NCBI GenBank assembly: GCA_023443145.1
Contig: JAEZVS010000010.1
Coordinates: 1 to 12,415, forward strand
Length of the DNA: 12,415 nt
Reading direction: 5' to 3'
Origin: Bacillota bacterium
Lineage (GTDB): Bacteria > Bacillota > Peptococcia > Peptococcales > Peptococcaceae
Made by a program: the position numbers and the translations under genes. How positions within the stretch are numbered: position 1 is the first letter of the stretch; the number at the start of each line of letters is the position of its first letter. The notes under the pieces are model-generated. The model was not told where the DNA came from and made no database searches. It worked only from the letters and a program-made list of their open reading frames with translations. Below, piece by piece: positions 1-6,378 of this stretch.

Positions 1-1
1 A

Positions 2-862
2 GGCAACATTTCTCACTTTCGCTTTCTGGTGCACCGTCACCGCCAAGGTGGCAGCGTCTTCCTCTTAGACACCCATCATTGGAACCAGTTGCGACAAAAT
101 TTCGTACTCAACGCCATTATCATTACCATTTTGGCGCTTTCCGTCACGTTTGTTTTTGTTCTCTTAGTCTCTCACCGCATCGTACAGCCCTTTGTAGACA
201 ATTATCGTCTGCAACGCCGGTTTATCACCGATGCCGGCCATGAGTTGAAAACACCGCTTTCCATCATTTTGGCCAACATTAATATTATTGAAATCACCCA
301 AGGCCAATCCGAATGGACCGACAGCATTCACCGTCAAGTATTTCGCATGACCACTCTGGTAAACGAACTTTTGAAGCTGGCCACCATGGAAGAACGCGGG
401 CCCGTCAACTATAAAAGCACGGTGGATCTCACCGCTATGGTGCATGAAACGCTGAACGCATTTCAAGCCATGATGCAACGAGAAAATTGCCGGTTTGAGG
501 CCCATGTGGCACCGTCTGTGACGGTGCGCGGTGACAGCCAAAGTCTTTACAATCTATTTTCCGTATTGGTTGACAACGCCGTTAAATATGCCTCCAGCAA
601 TGCCACCATTAAAGTAACCTTAAACAACACCCCGCGCGGCGGTGCCGTTTTCTCCATCAGCAATCCCAGCGAAAATCCGCCCAACACCGATGAACTGAAC
701 CGTCTTTTTGAGCGCTTCTATCGTCAAGACGAATCGCGCAACAGCAAAAGCGGTGGTTTCGGTATTGGTCTTTCCATGGCCAAAGCCATTGTAGAGGCCC
801 ACAAGGGCCGCATTTCCGCCAGCTGCAAAAATGGAATGGTGCGCTTTACCGTCTGGCTCTAA
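2..862 (+). CDS. Sensor histidine kinase, C-terminal part (5' end outside window)
   Basis: This is the membrane and kinase portion of a two-component sensor. The reading frame is open from base 2; the GTG at 29 is an internal codon rather than a convincing start because no ribosome site precedes it, so the gene is treated as partial. Visible parts in order: one hydrophobic membrane segment (about 112-175), a short linker, the dimerisation/phosphoacceptor helix with GHELKTPLS (the phosphorylated His codon is at 239-241), the N box VDNAVKYA, the F box LFERFYR and the G2 box GGFGIGLSMAKAIVEAH. The classical G1 box (DxGxG) is replaced by ISNPSENPP, a replacement common in Firmicutes kinases with an SN(P/T) version. 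The protein should autophosphorylate and pass phosphate to a response regulator, probably encoded just upstream, outside the window. The signal sensed cannot be told because the sensor domain is missing. Confidence 0.93.
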   Translation, partial: GNISHFRFLVHRHRQGGSVFLLDTHHWNQLRQNFVLNAIIITILALSVTFVFVLLVSHRIVQPFVDNYRLQRRFITDAGHELKTPLSIILANINIIEITQGQSEWTDSIHRQVFRMTTLVNELLKLATMEERGPVNYKSTVDLTAMVHETLNAFQAMMQRENCRFEAHVAPSVTVRGDSQSLYNLFSVLVDNAVKYASSNATIKVTLNNTPRGGAVFSISNPSENPPNTDELNRLFERFYRQDESRNSKSGGFGIGLSMAKAIVEAHKGRISASCKNGMVRFTVWL

Positions 863-877
863 AGAAGCTTTACCAAA

Positions 878-947
878 AAAACCGCCAACATGTGAAGTGG
901 CCTTAAAAGGCTGCACTTTTTAGGTCACTTCACATGTTGGCGGTTTT
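878..947. terminator. Long, nearly perfect hairpin between convergent genes; possible bidirectional terminator
   Basis: Bases 878-899 are the exact reverse complement of 926-947 (22 bp). Pairing continues inward with a G-T wobble, three more pairs, one T/T mismatch and five further pairs (905-909 with 916-920) around a 6-nt loop, about 31 pairs in all. It lies 15 bp after the kinase stop, between convergent genes. On the plus strand the T run is only 4 nt; on the minus strand the flank gives 7 T. Termination is therefore likely but not textbook, and the minus-strand gene already has its own terminator at 1095-1047. Confidence 0.6.
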
Positions 948-1046
948 GACATAGCAAGCGTTCTCTGTAAATGAATGTCGTTGCGGCCTTCCCTTGGACG
1001 GACAGAAAACGAACACATCCGAGGCAATAGAAATTAGTTTCTCAAG

Positions 1047-1095
1047 AAAAAAACACCCCACAGCCGCCCTCCTGGTTTCGGGCGGTTGAAAGGTG
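1047..1095 (-). terminator. Rho-independent terminator of the leftward block
   Basis: Read on the minus strand, a 9-bp stem (CAACCGCCC with GGGCGGCTG, one G-T pair, 10-nt loop) is extended by CACC/GGTG across a 3x3 internal loop and is followed directly by seven T. It lies 54 bp past the stop of the gene ending at 1149, the expected place for the end of that transcript. Confidence 0.75.
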
Positions 1096-1148
1096 AGCAA
1101 GGGTTATAGCTGCAGGAAAAAGCGCCCCTATGCGCATAAACGCGCCAA

Positions 1149-1775
1149 TCAGTGCCAGCGTTTTTTCGGCCATTCGCTGTCGCGCTTGTTTTTCTTCTTC
1201 GGTCCGGCATCCACCTGCCGCAAATTAGATGCCCACGACGGACGTTCCGGTGACGCCGCAGTGCCTGCAGATGTTTTTTCCTTTGGACGATCCAATCCGA
1301 CGGGACGGCGCGGTGTTTGGTAAGATCTATTCTCCACCGGTTGAGAATAGATTCTCTTTTTATCGGTGATACGAAAATCCGGTCCTTTTTGTTCAGCCGT
1401 CGACGGTTGGCGTACATCCATGCGGGCATGACTGACCCTACGGCGAGCATCCAGGCTTTGATCGCGGCGCGTCCGAATTTTTGTTTTCTGCATGCCGCGG
1501 GTCTCTGTGTAAATCAACACAAAGGTCATAGACGGAATCATATAAAACACAAAAAGCGCAACCGAAGCGGCCACCGCGACCAAACTGGGTGGATAAGATA
1601 CACTTTGAATAAAATTAGGCACGGACAAAGCCACGGCCAACACGCCGGTCACCACCGGGAGAATCAGTCCCATGATGGGGCGAGACTGTCGCGCCAAATT
1701 ACGCTCAACTGCACCGCCTAAAACCAGTATGGCAGAGATGACCACAAAGGCCACCATCGTTTTCACCCAAAACAC
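1149..1775 (-). CDS. Unrecognised three-helix membrane protein with long basic C-terminal tail
   Basis: I do not recognise this 208-residue protein. The start is taken as GTG at 1775 because AGGAAGGAGGT lies 5 nt before it; a longer frame from 1799 would put the ribosome site inside the gene. Three hydrophobic segments are seen at about residues 4-22, 34-54 and 64-90, so the first half should be embedded in the cytoplasmic membrane. The rest (about 97-208) is hydrophilic, rich in Arg, Lys, Pro, Ser and Gln, without Cys, and ends in PKKKNKRDSEWPKKRWH. It looks disordered and could bind an acidic partner, nucleic acid or anionic lipid; this is inference only. It lies downstream of the DUF4190-like and cardiolipin synthase genes on the same strand, with a 141-bp gap that holds its own promoter candidates. 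No catalytic motif is visible. Confidence 0.72.
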   Translation of the reverse strand: MFWVKTMVAFVVISAILVLGGAVERNLARQSRPIMGLILPVVTGVLAVALSVPNFIQSVSYPPSLVAVAASVALFVFYMIPSMTFVLIYTETRGMQKTKIRTRRDQSLDARRRVSHARMDVRQPSTAEQKGPDFRITDKKRIYSQPVENRSYQTPRRPVGLDRPKEKTSAGTAASPERPSWASNLRQVDAGPKKKNKRDSEWPKKRWH

Positions 1776-1804
1776 GCCGCACCTCCTTCCTATATGCAAT
1801 ATCC

Positions 1805-1842
1805 AACGGTCCTAAATATACCCATTCAGGACCGTTCATCAA
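1805..1842 (-). promoter_or_regulatory. Promoter with an operator-like inverted repeat, upstream of the 1775 gene
   Basis: On the minus strand TTGATG (1842-1837) and TATATT (1820-1815) are separated by 16 bp, a good sigma-A-type pair. A perfect 9-bp inverted repeat, AACGGTCCT (1836-1828) and AGGACCGTT (1813-1805), fits exactly into it: one arm abuts the -35 and the other begins just after the -10. The arm centres are 23 bp apart, about two helical turns on the same face. No T run follows the repeat, so it is not a terminator. Binding of a dimeric regulator here is inferred. Confidence 0.5.
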
Positions 1843-1869
1843 TCATTGCTGTCATCAAATAGTAGAACA

Positions 1870-1898
1870 AGTATATCACAGTCTGCCATAATTGAAAA
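1870..1898 (-). promoter_or_regulatory. Second promoter candidate for the 1775 gene
   Basis: On the minus strand TTTTCA (1898-1893) is followed after 17 bp by TATACT (1875-1870). The -10 match is strong and the -35 match moderate. It lies about 95 bp upstream of the start codon and upstream of the dyad-bearing promoter, so the gene may have tandem promoters. Confidence 0.35.
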
Positions 1899-1916
1899 GA
1901 TGGCGCAAAGGGCAAC

Positions 1917-2201
1917 TCAAGCCAGCCAAAGGCGTCCGATGTTTAAAGCCAGCACCACCATGGAAAGGACGATGGCAAAAACCGCCCATCCTCGGCCGCG
2001 TCGCTGCTGGCGTTTCATCTGAAACAGAGCAAAAGCGCCAAAAAACACACCCATGAAGGCGCAAATCCATAAAAACATCGACACAATGGCAAAGGAAAGG
2101 CCCACCAGAGCCAGCACACTCATTGGCGGCACATCATCAGGAGGAACAGCCAACGTTTTTCCGGATAAGGGCGTTTTGGCGCGATTGGTTTCTTTTTTCA
2201 T
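1917..2201 (-). CDS. Small DUF4190-like membrane protein
   Basis: A 94-residue protein with a polar N-terminus (residues 1-27), a hydrophobic stretch at about 28-61 (MSVLALVGLSFAIV through GVFFGAFALF), a short Lys/Arg/Gln-rich turn (62-71), then GWAVFAIVLSMVVLALNIGR as a second membrane segment. The pattern of helix, basic turn, RGxAxFAIxLS helix resembles the DUF4190 family of small membrane proteins of unknown function; this is recognised by pattern, not by search. The ATG at 2201 has AAGGAGGG about 9 nt upstream. That ribosome site overlaps the stop codon of cardiolipin synthase, only 15 bp away, so the two are almost certainly cotranscribed and may be translationally coupled. Its job is unknown; it may influence lipid synthesis or cell-envelope organisation by association with cls. 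Confidence 0.75.
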   Translation of the reverse strand: MKKETNRAKTPLSGKTLAVPPDDVPPMSVLALVGLSFAIVSMFLWICAFMGVFFGAFALFQMKRQQRRGRGWAVFAIVLSMVVLALNIGRLWLA

Positions 2202-2216
2202 AACAATGGTCCCTCC

Positions 2217-3761
2217 TTACATCAACGGCCCGAAAATGCGCATAATACGTCCCAGCGCACGTTCATACCAAGGAAACGCACGATAATCGGCCAATGTCAC
2301 CTTGCGGCCTTTGGCGATGGTTTTCTGAAAATCTGCTTCCACCTCATGTGCAAAATGTTCATCATAAAGTAAAATGCCGTTTTCAAAGTGCAGATAAAGG
2401 GATCGATAATCCAAATTGACGGTCCCCACCGATGTGATCGTATCGTCAGCCACCAGCACCTTGGCATGACAAAAGCCCGGGGTGTATTCCACAATATTGA
2501 CCCCATTGGCAATTAATATAGAGTAGTAGCTGCGCGCCACAAAAAAAGGAATTTTTTTGTCCGGAATATGAGGCAAAAGAAGGGTCACATCCACCCCGCG
2601 ACGAGCAGCAAAGATGAGCGCTTTTTGGGTTTCATAATCTAAAATGAGATAAGGTGTGGTCATGTGCACATAGCGGGTGGCATTGTAAAGCACATGAATG
2701 TAAACTTCTTCTGCCAATGCCACGTCATCACCGGGCATATCCGCATATGGAATCACAAAAGAATGCTCCGCTTCCGCCTTGGGCGCACCCGGCGATAAAT
2801 ATCGTGCATATTCCGCATCTTCATCTTGGTGTACATGGAAATTTTGCAGAAAGAGAGCCGTCATCGTTTGTACCGCATCCCCTTCAATACGAATGGCGGT
2901 GTCTTTCCAATGTCCAAATTTTTCAACCGCATTGATGTATTCATCCGCCAGATTAATCCCGCCGGTATAAGCCACTTTCCCGTCAATCACCAAAATCTTG
3001 CGGTGATTCCGGTTGTTTTGATAAGTAGAGAAAAACGGGCGCACCGGTGCAAAAATGCGGCAATTGATACCCGCTTCTTCCAGGCGCACATTAAAATCTT
3101 TGGGCAGACGAAACATATTGGTTCCGTCATACATAAAACGCACTTCCACGCCTTGAGCCGCTTTTTCCTTTAAAACGGCAAATACATCGTCCCAAAGCCG
3201 GCCTTCAGCCACAATAAAATACTCCATAAAAATATAGTCTTTGGCAGCACGCATATCTTCAAGCATAGCCGGAAAAACGTCATCACCCAAAGGATAGTAA
3301 CAACTTTTTGTATGTTCATAGACCGGAAATGGCCCCTGTTTATAAAGATAGTCGGACAAGGATGCAAAATGGGCATTTTTTTGACGCAGTTTTTCCAAGG
3401 CATGATTGTTTTGCGGTAAATAGATGGATGTTTTAGAAATTTGACGTTTCAATCGTCCGGCCACCGCCCGAGTGCCGGGAATCAGTTGAATCATCAGAAA
3501 AAGCAGCACACCAAAAATAGGCATCGCCACCAAAATAACCACCCAGGCAATTTGATAGGCGGGATTTTTTTGGCCGTTGATCAGATAGATAACCAGTAAA
3601 AACGCCAATACATGCAATACAATAGATACATAACCAATGTGCGGTTTCAACATCACATAGCCCGCCACCAGCGCAATCACTTGCAGCAATAGAGCCAGTA
3701 CGGTCAGCCCCAGTGGATGCATCAACGCATCTTTTGATTTTTCTTTGGTTATTTGACTCAT
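2217..3761 (-). CDS. cls: Cardiolipin synthase (phospholipase D family)
   Basis: This 514-residue membrane enzyme joins two phosphatidylglycerol molecules into cardiolipin and glycerol. The start is ATG at 3761, with GAAGGAGG 5 nt upstream; the longer frame from TTG at 3776 would include the ribosome site. Hydrophobic segments occur at about residues 18-38, 43-61 and 68-93. Two complete HKD catalytic motifs follow: HRKILVIDGKVAYTGGIN (H253, K255, D260) and HAKVLVADDTITSVGTVNLD (H432, K434, D439). Length and layout match the usual bacterial Cls of roughly 480-510 residues, so it appears intact. It heads a leftward block with the DUF4190-like gene. Enzymes of this family raise cardiolipin content in stationary phase or under membrane stress; a specific trigger cannot be read from the sequence. 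Other PLD-type phosphatidyltransferases are the only real alternative. Confidence 0.95.
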   Translation of the reverse strand: MSQITKEKSKDALMHPLGLTVLALLLQVIALVAGYVMLKPHIGYVSIVLHVLAFLLVIYLINGQKNPAYQIAWVVILVAMPIFGVLLFLMIQLIPGTRAVAGRLKRQISKTSIYLPQNNHALEKLRQKNAHFASLSDYLYKQGPFPVYEHTKSCYYPLGDDVFPAMLEDMRAAKDYIFMEYFIVAEGRLWDDVFAVLKEKAAQGVEVRFMYDGTNMFRLPKDFNVRLEEAGINCRIFAPVRPFFSTYQNNRNHRKILVIDGKVAYTGGINLADEYINAVEKFGHWKDTAIRIEGDAVQTMTALFLQNFHVHQDEDAEYARYLSPGAPKAEAEHSFVIPYADMPGDDVALAEEVYIHVLYNATRYVHMTTPYLILDYETQKALIFAARRGVDVTLLLPHIPDKKIPFFVARSYYSILIANGVNIVEYTPGFCHAKVLVADDTITSVGTVNLDYRSLYLHFENGILLYDEHFAHEVEADFQKTIAKGRKVTLADYRAFPWYERALGRIMRIFGPLM

Positions 3762-3791
3762 AAATGCCTCCTTCAAGAAACGCTCGCTTAT

Positions 3792-3820
3792 ATTTTAACC
3801 GCTGTACGCCGAAGCCACAA
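3792..3820 (-). promoter_or_regulatory. Candidate promoter for cls
   Basis: On the minus strand TTGTGG (3820-3815) and TAAAAT (3797-3792) are spaced by exactly 17 bp, about 31 bp upstream of the cls start codon. This agrees with a short leader carrying the GAAGGAGG ribosome site. The match to sigma-A consensus is moderate. Confidence 0.4.
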
Positions 3821-4278
3821 GTATAAGTCATGATTCAAACAGAACCGGCCGTCCGCTATTTATCTCCTTGCAACATTTCTTGGAAGCACAAGCCGACATG
3901 CAAAAAACAACTTAAATCGAATCCATAAATTATTCTAATGCAGCTTCGCTCGCCCTGTTTGCGTAATTTCATATGGCTAAATTCAATCTGCACAGCAGCT
4001 CATAAGAGTAATCGTCCGCCAAATTTTCTGAATTATTATATAACAATAGTCTGCCGGCAGCTGAATTCTTATATGCATATCAGCAATCTTTCCCCCCTAT
4101 AAACATCCTTTTCAAATAAATTATAATCTAAGTTGTATGTTTTAGCCTGCCATCTCCTTTGTACAGTCTGCTATTTCAAAACTGTTACTTTTATTGTTTT
4201 GCATATCTCTCTTTATTTTTTCGAATATTTTTTCGCCTCTATTGTTATTTATTCCACTATTAAATTTCTCTCATTTTG
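3821..4278. other. AT-rich intergenic spacer without a supported gene
   Basis: The stretch between the divergent cls and oxidoreductase operons is clearly AT-rich and, towards the right, pyrimidine-rich on the plus strand. Stops are frequent in all frames I read. The longest open stretch noted on the minus strand is a 38-codon ORF starting at 3972 with no convincing ribosome site. A 10-bp palindrome CTGCCGGCAG lies at 4051-4060. No RNA gene, insertion sequence or riboswitch core is recognisable. It may be decayed accessory DNA. Confidence 0.5.
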
Positions 4279-4307
4279 TTGATTTTTCAGATTCTTTACA
4301 TTAAAAT
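4279..4307 (+). promoter_or_regulatory. Promoter of the 2-oxoacid:ferredoxin oxidoreductase operon
   Basis: TTGATT (4279-4284) and TAAAAT (4302-4307) are separated by 17 bp, a good sigma-A-type match and the best one upstream of the ATPase gene. Transcription would start near 4314, giving a leader of about 65 nt that contains the dyad at 4333-4355. Confidence 0.5.
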
Positions 4308-4332
4308 TTAATCAGAGATATTGAAACGCAAA

Positions 4333-4355
4333 GACCAATCACATGTTCATTGGTC
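4333..4355 (+). promoter_or_regulatory. Inverted repeat in the operon leader (operator or hairpin)
   Basis: GACCAAT (4333-4339) is the exact reverse complement of ATTGGTC (4349-4355), with a 9-bp centre. It lies about 20-40 bp downstream of the predicted transcription start and 26 bp before the first start codon. No T run follows, so a terminator is unlikely. It could bind a repressor dimer or form a leader hairpin; either is inference. Confidence 0.4.
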
Positions 4356-4380
4356 CGCTTATAGCGAAAGGAGGCGAAGG

Positions 4381-5049
4381 ATGAACCCACACATTCATTT
4401 CGTAACCGGCCATTATGGCAGCGGTAAAACGGAATTCGCTTTAAACTATTGTCTCTACTTGAAAGAACGTCACGAAAAAGTGGCTTTGGTGGATTTGGAT
4501 ATTGTGAATCTTTATTTCCGCAGCCGCGAATACGAAGACGAACTGAAAAAATACGGCATTGCCGTTTATGGCAGTTCCGTTAAAGGAAATCAGGTGGATG
4601 TTCCCGCTTTGGCTGCATCCATTAATGCGCCGTTAGAAGACGAGAGCACCCAAGTGGTGGTGGATGTGGGCGGCAATCCTGTGGGGGCCAGGGTGTTGGG
4701 CTATTACCGTCATCAGCTGGAACATCAGGGAGCCGAACATCTCTTTATTGTCAATCGCAACCGTCCTGAAACCGATACTTTGGAAAAAATTGAAGTGTTC
4801 ATGCAGGATATTGCCCGTTTGGCCCGAGTGCCCGTATCCGGTTTGGTCAACAGCACCCATCTTTTAAAAGACACCACGAAGGATGATCTTCTTTACGGCC
4901 AGGAATTGTGCCTGTCCTTAAAAGAAAAATACAACATTCCAATTCGTTTCATTGCCTGCCGTTCGAATGTCGCAGAGACGTTACCGAAAGATATGGAAGG
5001 CGAAATCTTTCCTATGAACATCTTTATGCGGCTCGATTGGATGATATAA
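4381..5049 (+). CDS. P-loop ATPase of the MinD/ParA-like type, leading the Vor operon
   Basis: A 222-residue soluble nucleotide-binding protein. The start is ATG at 4381 with AAAGGAGG 6 nt before it; a frame from TTG at 4321 would run through the leader dyad. The Walker A motif GHYGSGKT (residues 10-17) opens the protein, VALVDLDIVN (34-43) matches the second motif of the CobQ/MinD/ParA nucleotide-binding fold, and QVVVDVGGNP (91-100) fits the Walker B region. It has neither a membrane segment nor a Cys cluster. Only 30 bp separate it from the ferredoxin subunit gene of the oxidoreductase, so it should be made together with that enzyme. From memory, similar ATPases are found next to 2-oxoacid oxidoreductase genes in other Clostridia, but I know of no proven function. 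Possible roles are cofactor insertion, assembly or regulation of the complex. Confidence 0.85.
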   Translation: MNPHIHFVTGHYGSGKTEFALNYCLYLKERHEKVALVDLDIVNLYFRSREYEDELKKYGIAVYGSSVKGNQVDVPALAASINAPLEDESTQVVVDVGGNPVGARVLGYYRHQLEHQGAEHLFIVNRNRPETDTLEKIEVFMQDIARLARVPVSGLVNSTHLLKDTTKDDLLYGQELCLSLKEKYNIPIRFIACRSNVAETLPKDMEGEIFPMNIFMRLDWMI

Positions 5050-5079
5050 TCTGCCAAAATGGATATGGAGGGAAACACC

Positions 5080-5304
5080 ATGGCAAAACCAAAAGGTAAA
5101 GTCACCTTTAACTCAAAAGAATGCAAAGGCTGTGGCATGTGCATTGCCGCTTGCCCGATGGGCATTCTGGCATTGAACACGAAGGTGATCAACGACAAAG
5201 GGTACAGTCCTGCGCAAATAGCTGAGCCGGAAAAATGCATTGCTTGCGGCAGCTGCGCCATCATGTGCCCGGATTCCATCATCACCGTTGAACGAGTTGA
5301 GTAG
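5080..5304 (+). CDS. vorD: 2-oxoacid:ferredoxin oxidoreductase, ferredoxin-like (delta) subunit
   Basis: A 74-residue protein with two four-cysteine motifs, CKGCGMCIAACP (Cys 15, 18, 21, 25) and CIACGSCAIMCP (Cys 53, 56, 59, 63), each binding a [4Fe-4S] cluster. It carries electrons from the thiamine-diphosphate site to an external ferredoxin. The start at 5080 is chosen because ATGGAGGGAAACACC just before it gives a ribosome site at 8 nt; the in-frame ATG at 5059 precedes that site. It is followed after 12 bp by the alpha subunit. The short N-terminal KGKVTF stretch before the first Cys is typical of Kor/Vor delta subunits and argues against a free 2[4Fe-4S] ferredoxin. The exact substrate class (Vor or Kor) is not settled by this subunit. 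Confidence 0.88.
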   Translation: MAKPKGKVTFNSKECKGCGMCIAACPMGILALNTKVINDKGYSPAQIAEPEKCIACGSCAIMCPDSIITVERVE

Positions 5305-5316
5305 GAGGTAACCAAC

Positions 5317-6378
5317 ATGGCAAAAACACTGATGAAAGGCAACGAAGCCTTGGCAGCTGCAGCTATTGCTGCGGGCTGTAAGCATTTCTTCGGCTATCCG
5401 ATCACGCCGCAAAGTGAAGTGCCTGAATATTTTGCTCGGGAACTCCCCAAGGTGGGTGGGCTTTATTTACAGGCCGAATCGGAAGTAGCCGCCATTAACA
5501 TGATCTACGGCGCTGCCGGCGCCGGCGCCCGTGTGATGACGTCTTCGTCCAGTCCCGGTATTGCATTGATGCAAGAAGGCATTTCCTACATTGCCGGGGC
5601 AGAACTGCCTTGCGTGCTCATTGATATGATGCGTTCCGGCCCGGGGCTTGGGGGTATTCAACCTTCTCAAACCGACTATTTTATCGCCACCCGCGGCGGC
5701 GGCAATGGGGACTATCGCCTTATCTCCTATGCGCCTGCCAATCTTCAGGAAATGTGCGACATCATTATGGAATCTTTCGATATTGCCGATAAATACAGAA
5801 ACCCTGTTATGATCATCGGCGACGGGATGTTGGGCCAAATGATGGAACCGGTGGATATTACTCCTCGTGAACAGAAAAACACGCCAAAAGACTGGGCAAC
5901 CACCGGCACCGAAGAAAAACGCGAACCCAACATCATCAACTCTCTGTATTTGGATGTGGAAACGCTGGAAACCCACAACAAAAACCTGCAAGCCAAATAC
6001 AAACAAATCGAAGAAAACGAAGTGCGGTATGAAACCGTCAATTTAGAAGGCGCTGAAGTGGTATTAACCGCTTATGGTACCATTTCCCGCATTTGCAAAT
6101 CGGCCATGGAAGAGCTGGAAAAAGAAGGCATTAAGGTGGGGCTCATTCGTCCCATCACCGTATGGCCCTTCCCCTTTGCCGCTTTCGATGAAATCGATGC
6201 TTCCACCACCAAGTACATCCTGGATTGTGAAATGAACGCCGGTCAAATGATTGACGACGTCAGAATCGCTGCAAAAGGCAGATGGCCTGTATCTTTCTAC
6301 GGCCGTCAAGGTGGCGCCATTCCGGCCACAAGAGAAATTGTTCAAGCTGTTAAAGATCTGGTAGGAGGGAAAGAATAA
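5317..6378 (+). CDS. vorB: 2-oxoacid:ferredoxin oxidoreductase alpha subunit, VorB-like
   Basis: This 353-residue subunit forms the pyrimidine-binding half of a thiamine-diphosphate enzyme that turns a 2-oxo acid plus CoA into acyl-CoA, CO2 and reduced ferredoxin. Landmarks are GYPITPQSEVPEY (residues 26-38), the QAESEVAA segment (52-59), TSSSSPGIALMQEGISYIAGAELP (75-98) and a C-terminal transketolase-like domain around EVVLTAYGTISRICKSA. The start ATG has TAGGAGGT 7 nt upstream, and the stop TAA shares its last base with the ATG of the beta subunit, so translation is coupled. These motifs and the length fit subunits usually annotated VorB (3-methyl-2-oxobutanoate dehydrogenase). KorA (2-oxoglutarate) is the close alternative. 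The neighbouring brnQ and aminotransferase favour branched-chain 2-oxo acids, which is inference from context. Confidence 0.9.
   Translation: MAKTLMKGNEALAAAAIAAGCKHFFGYPITPQSEVPEYFARELPKVGGLYLQAESEVAAINMIYGAAGAGARVMTSSSSPGIALMQEGISYIAGAELPCVLIDMMRSGPGLGGIQPSQTDYFIATRGGGNGDYRLISYAPANLQEMCDIIMESFDIADKYRNPVMIIGDGMLGQMMEPVDITPREQKNTPKDWATTGTEEKREPNIINSLYLDVETLETHNKNLQAKYKQIEENEVRYETVNLEGAEVVLTAYGTISRICKSAMEELEKEGIKVGLIRPITVWPFPFAAFDEIDASTTKYILDCEMNAGQMIDDVRIAAKGRWPVSFYGRQGGAIPATREIVQAVKDLVGGKE

Noticed and set aside
1034..1450. Minus-strand reading frame of 138 codons
   Set aside because: It overlaps the 3' half of the membrane protein gene in another frame, runs through the terminator at 1047-1095, has no ribosome site and an Arg-rich random composition.
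1317..1721. Plus-strand reading frame of 134 codons opposite the membrane protein gene
   Set aside because: It has no ribosome site and no recognisable motif, and the composition is typical of an antisense frame to the basic-tailed protein.
3859..3972. 38-codon minus-strand ORF in the cls/Vor spacer
   Set aside because: No ribosome site, no similarity recognised and surrounding DNA full of stops; not enough to call a gene.
5467..6006. Minus-strand reading frame of 179 codons inside the alpha subunit gene
   Set aside because: It lies wholly antisense to a clearly recognised enzyme gene; it is a frame shadow.
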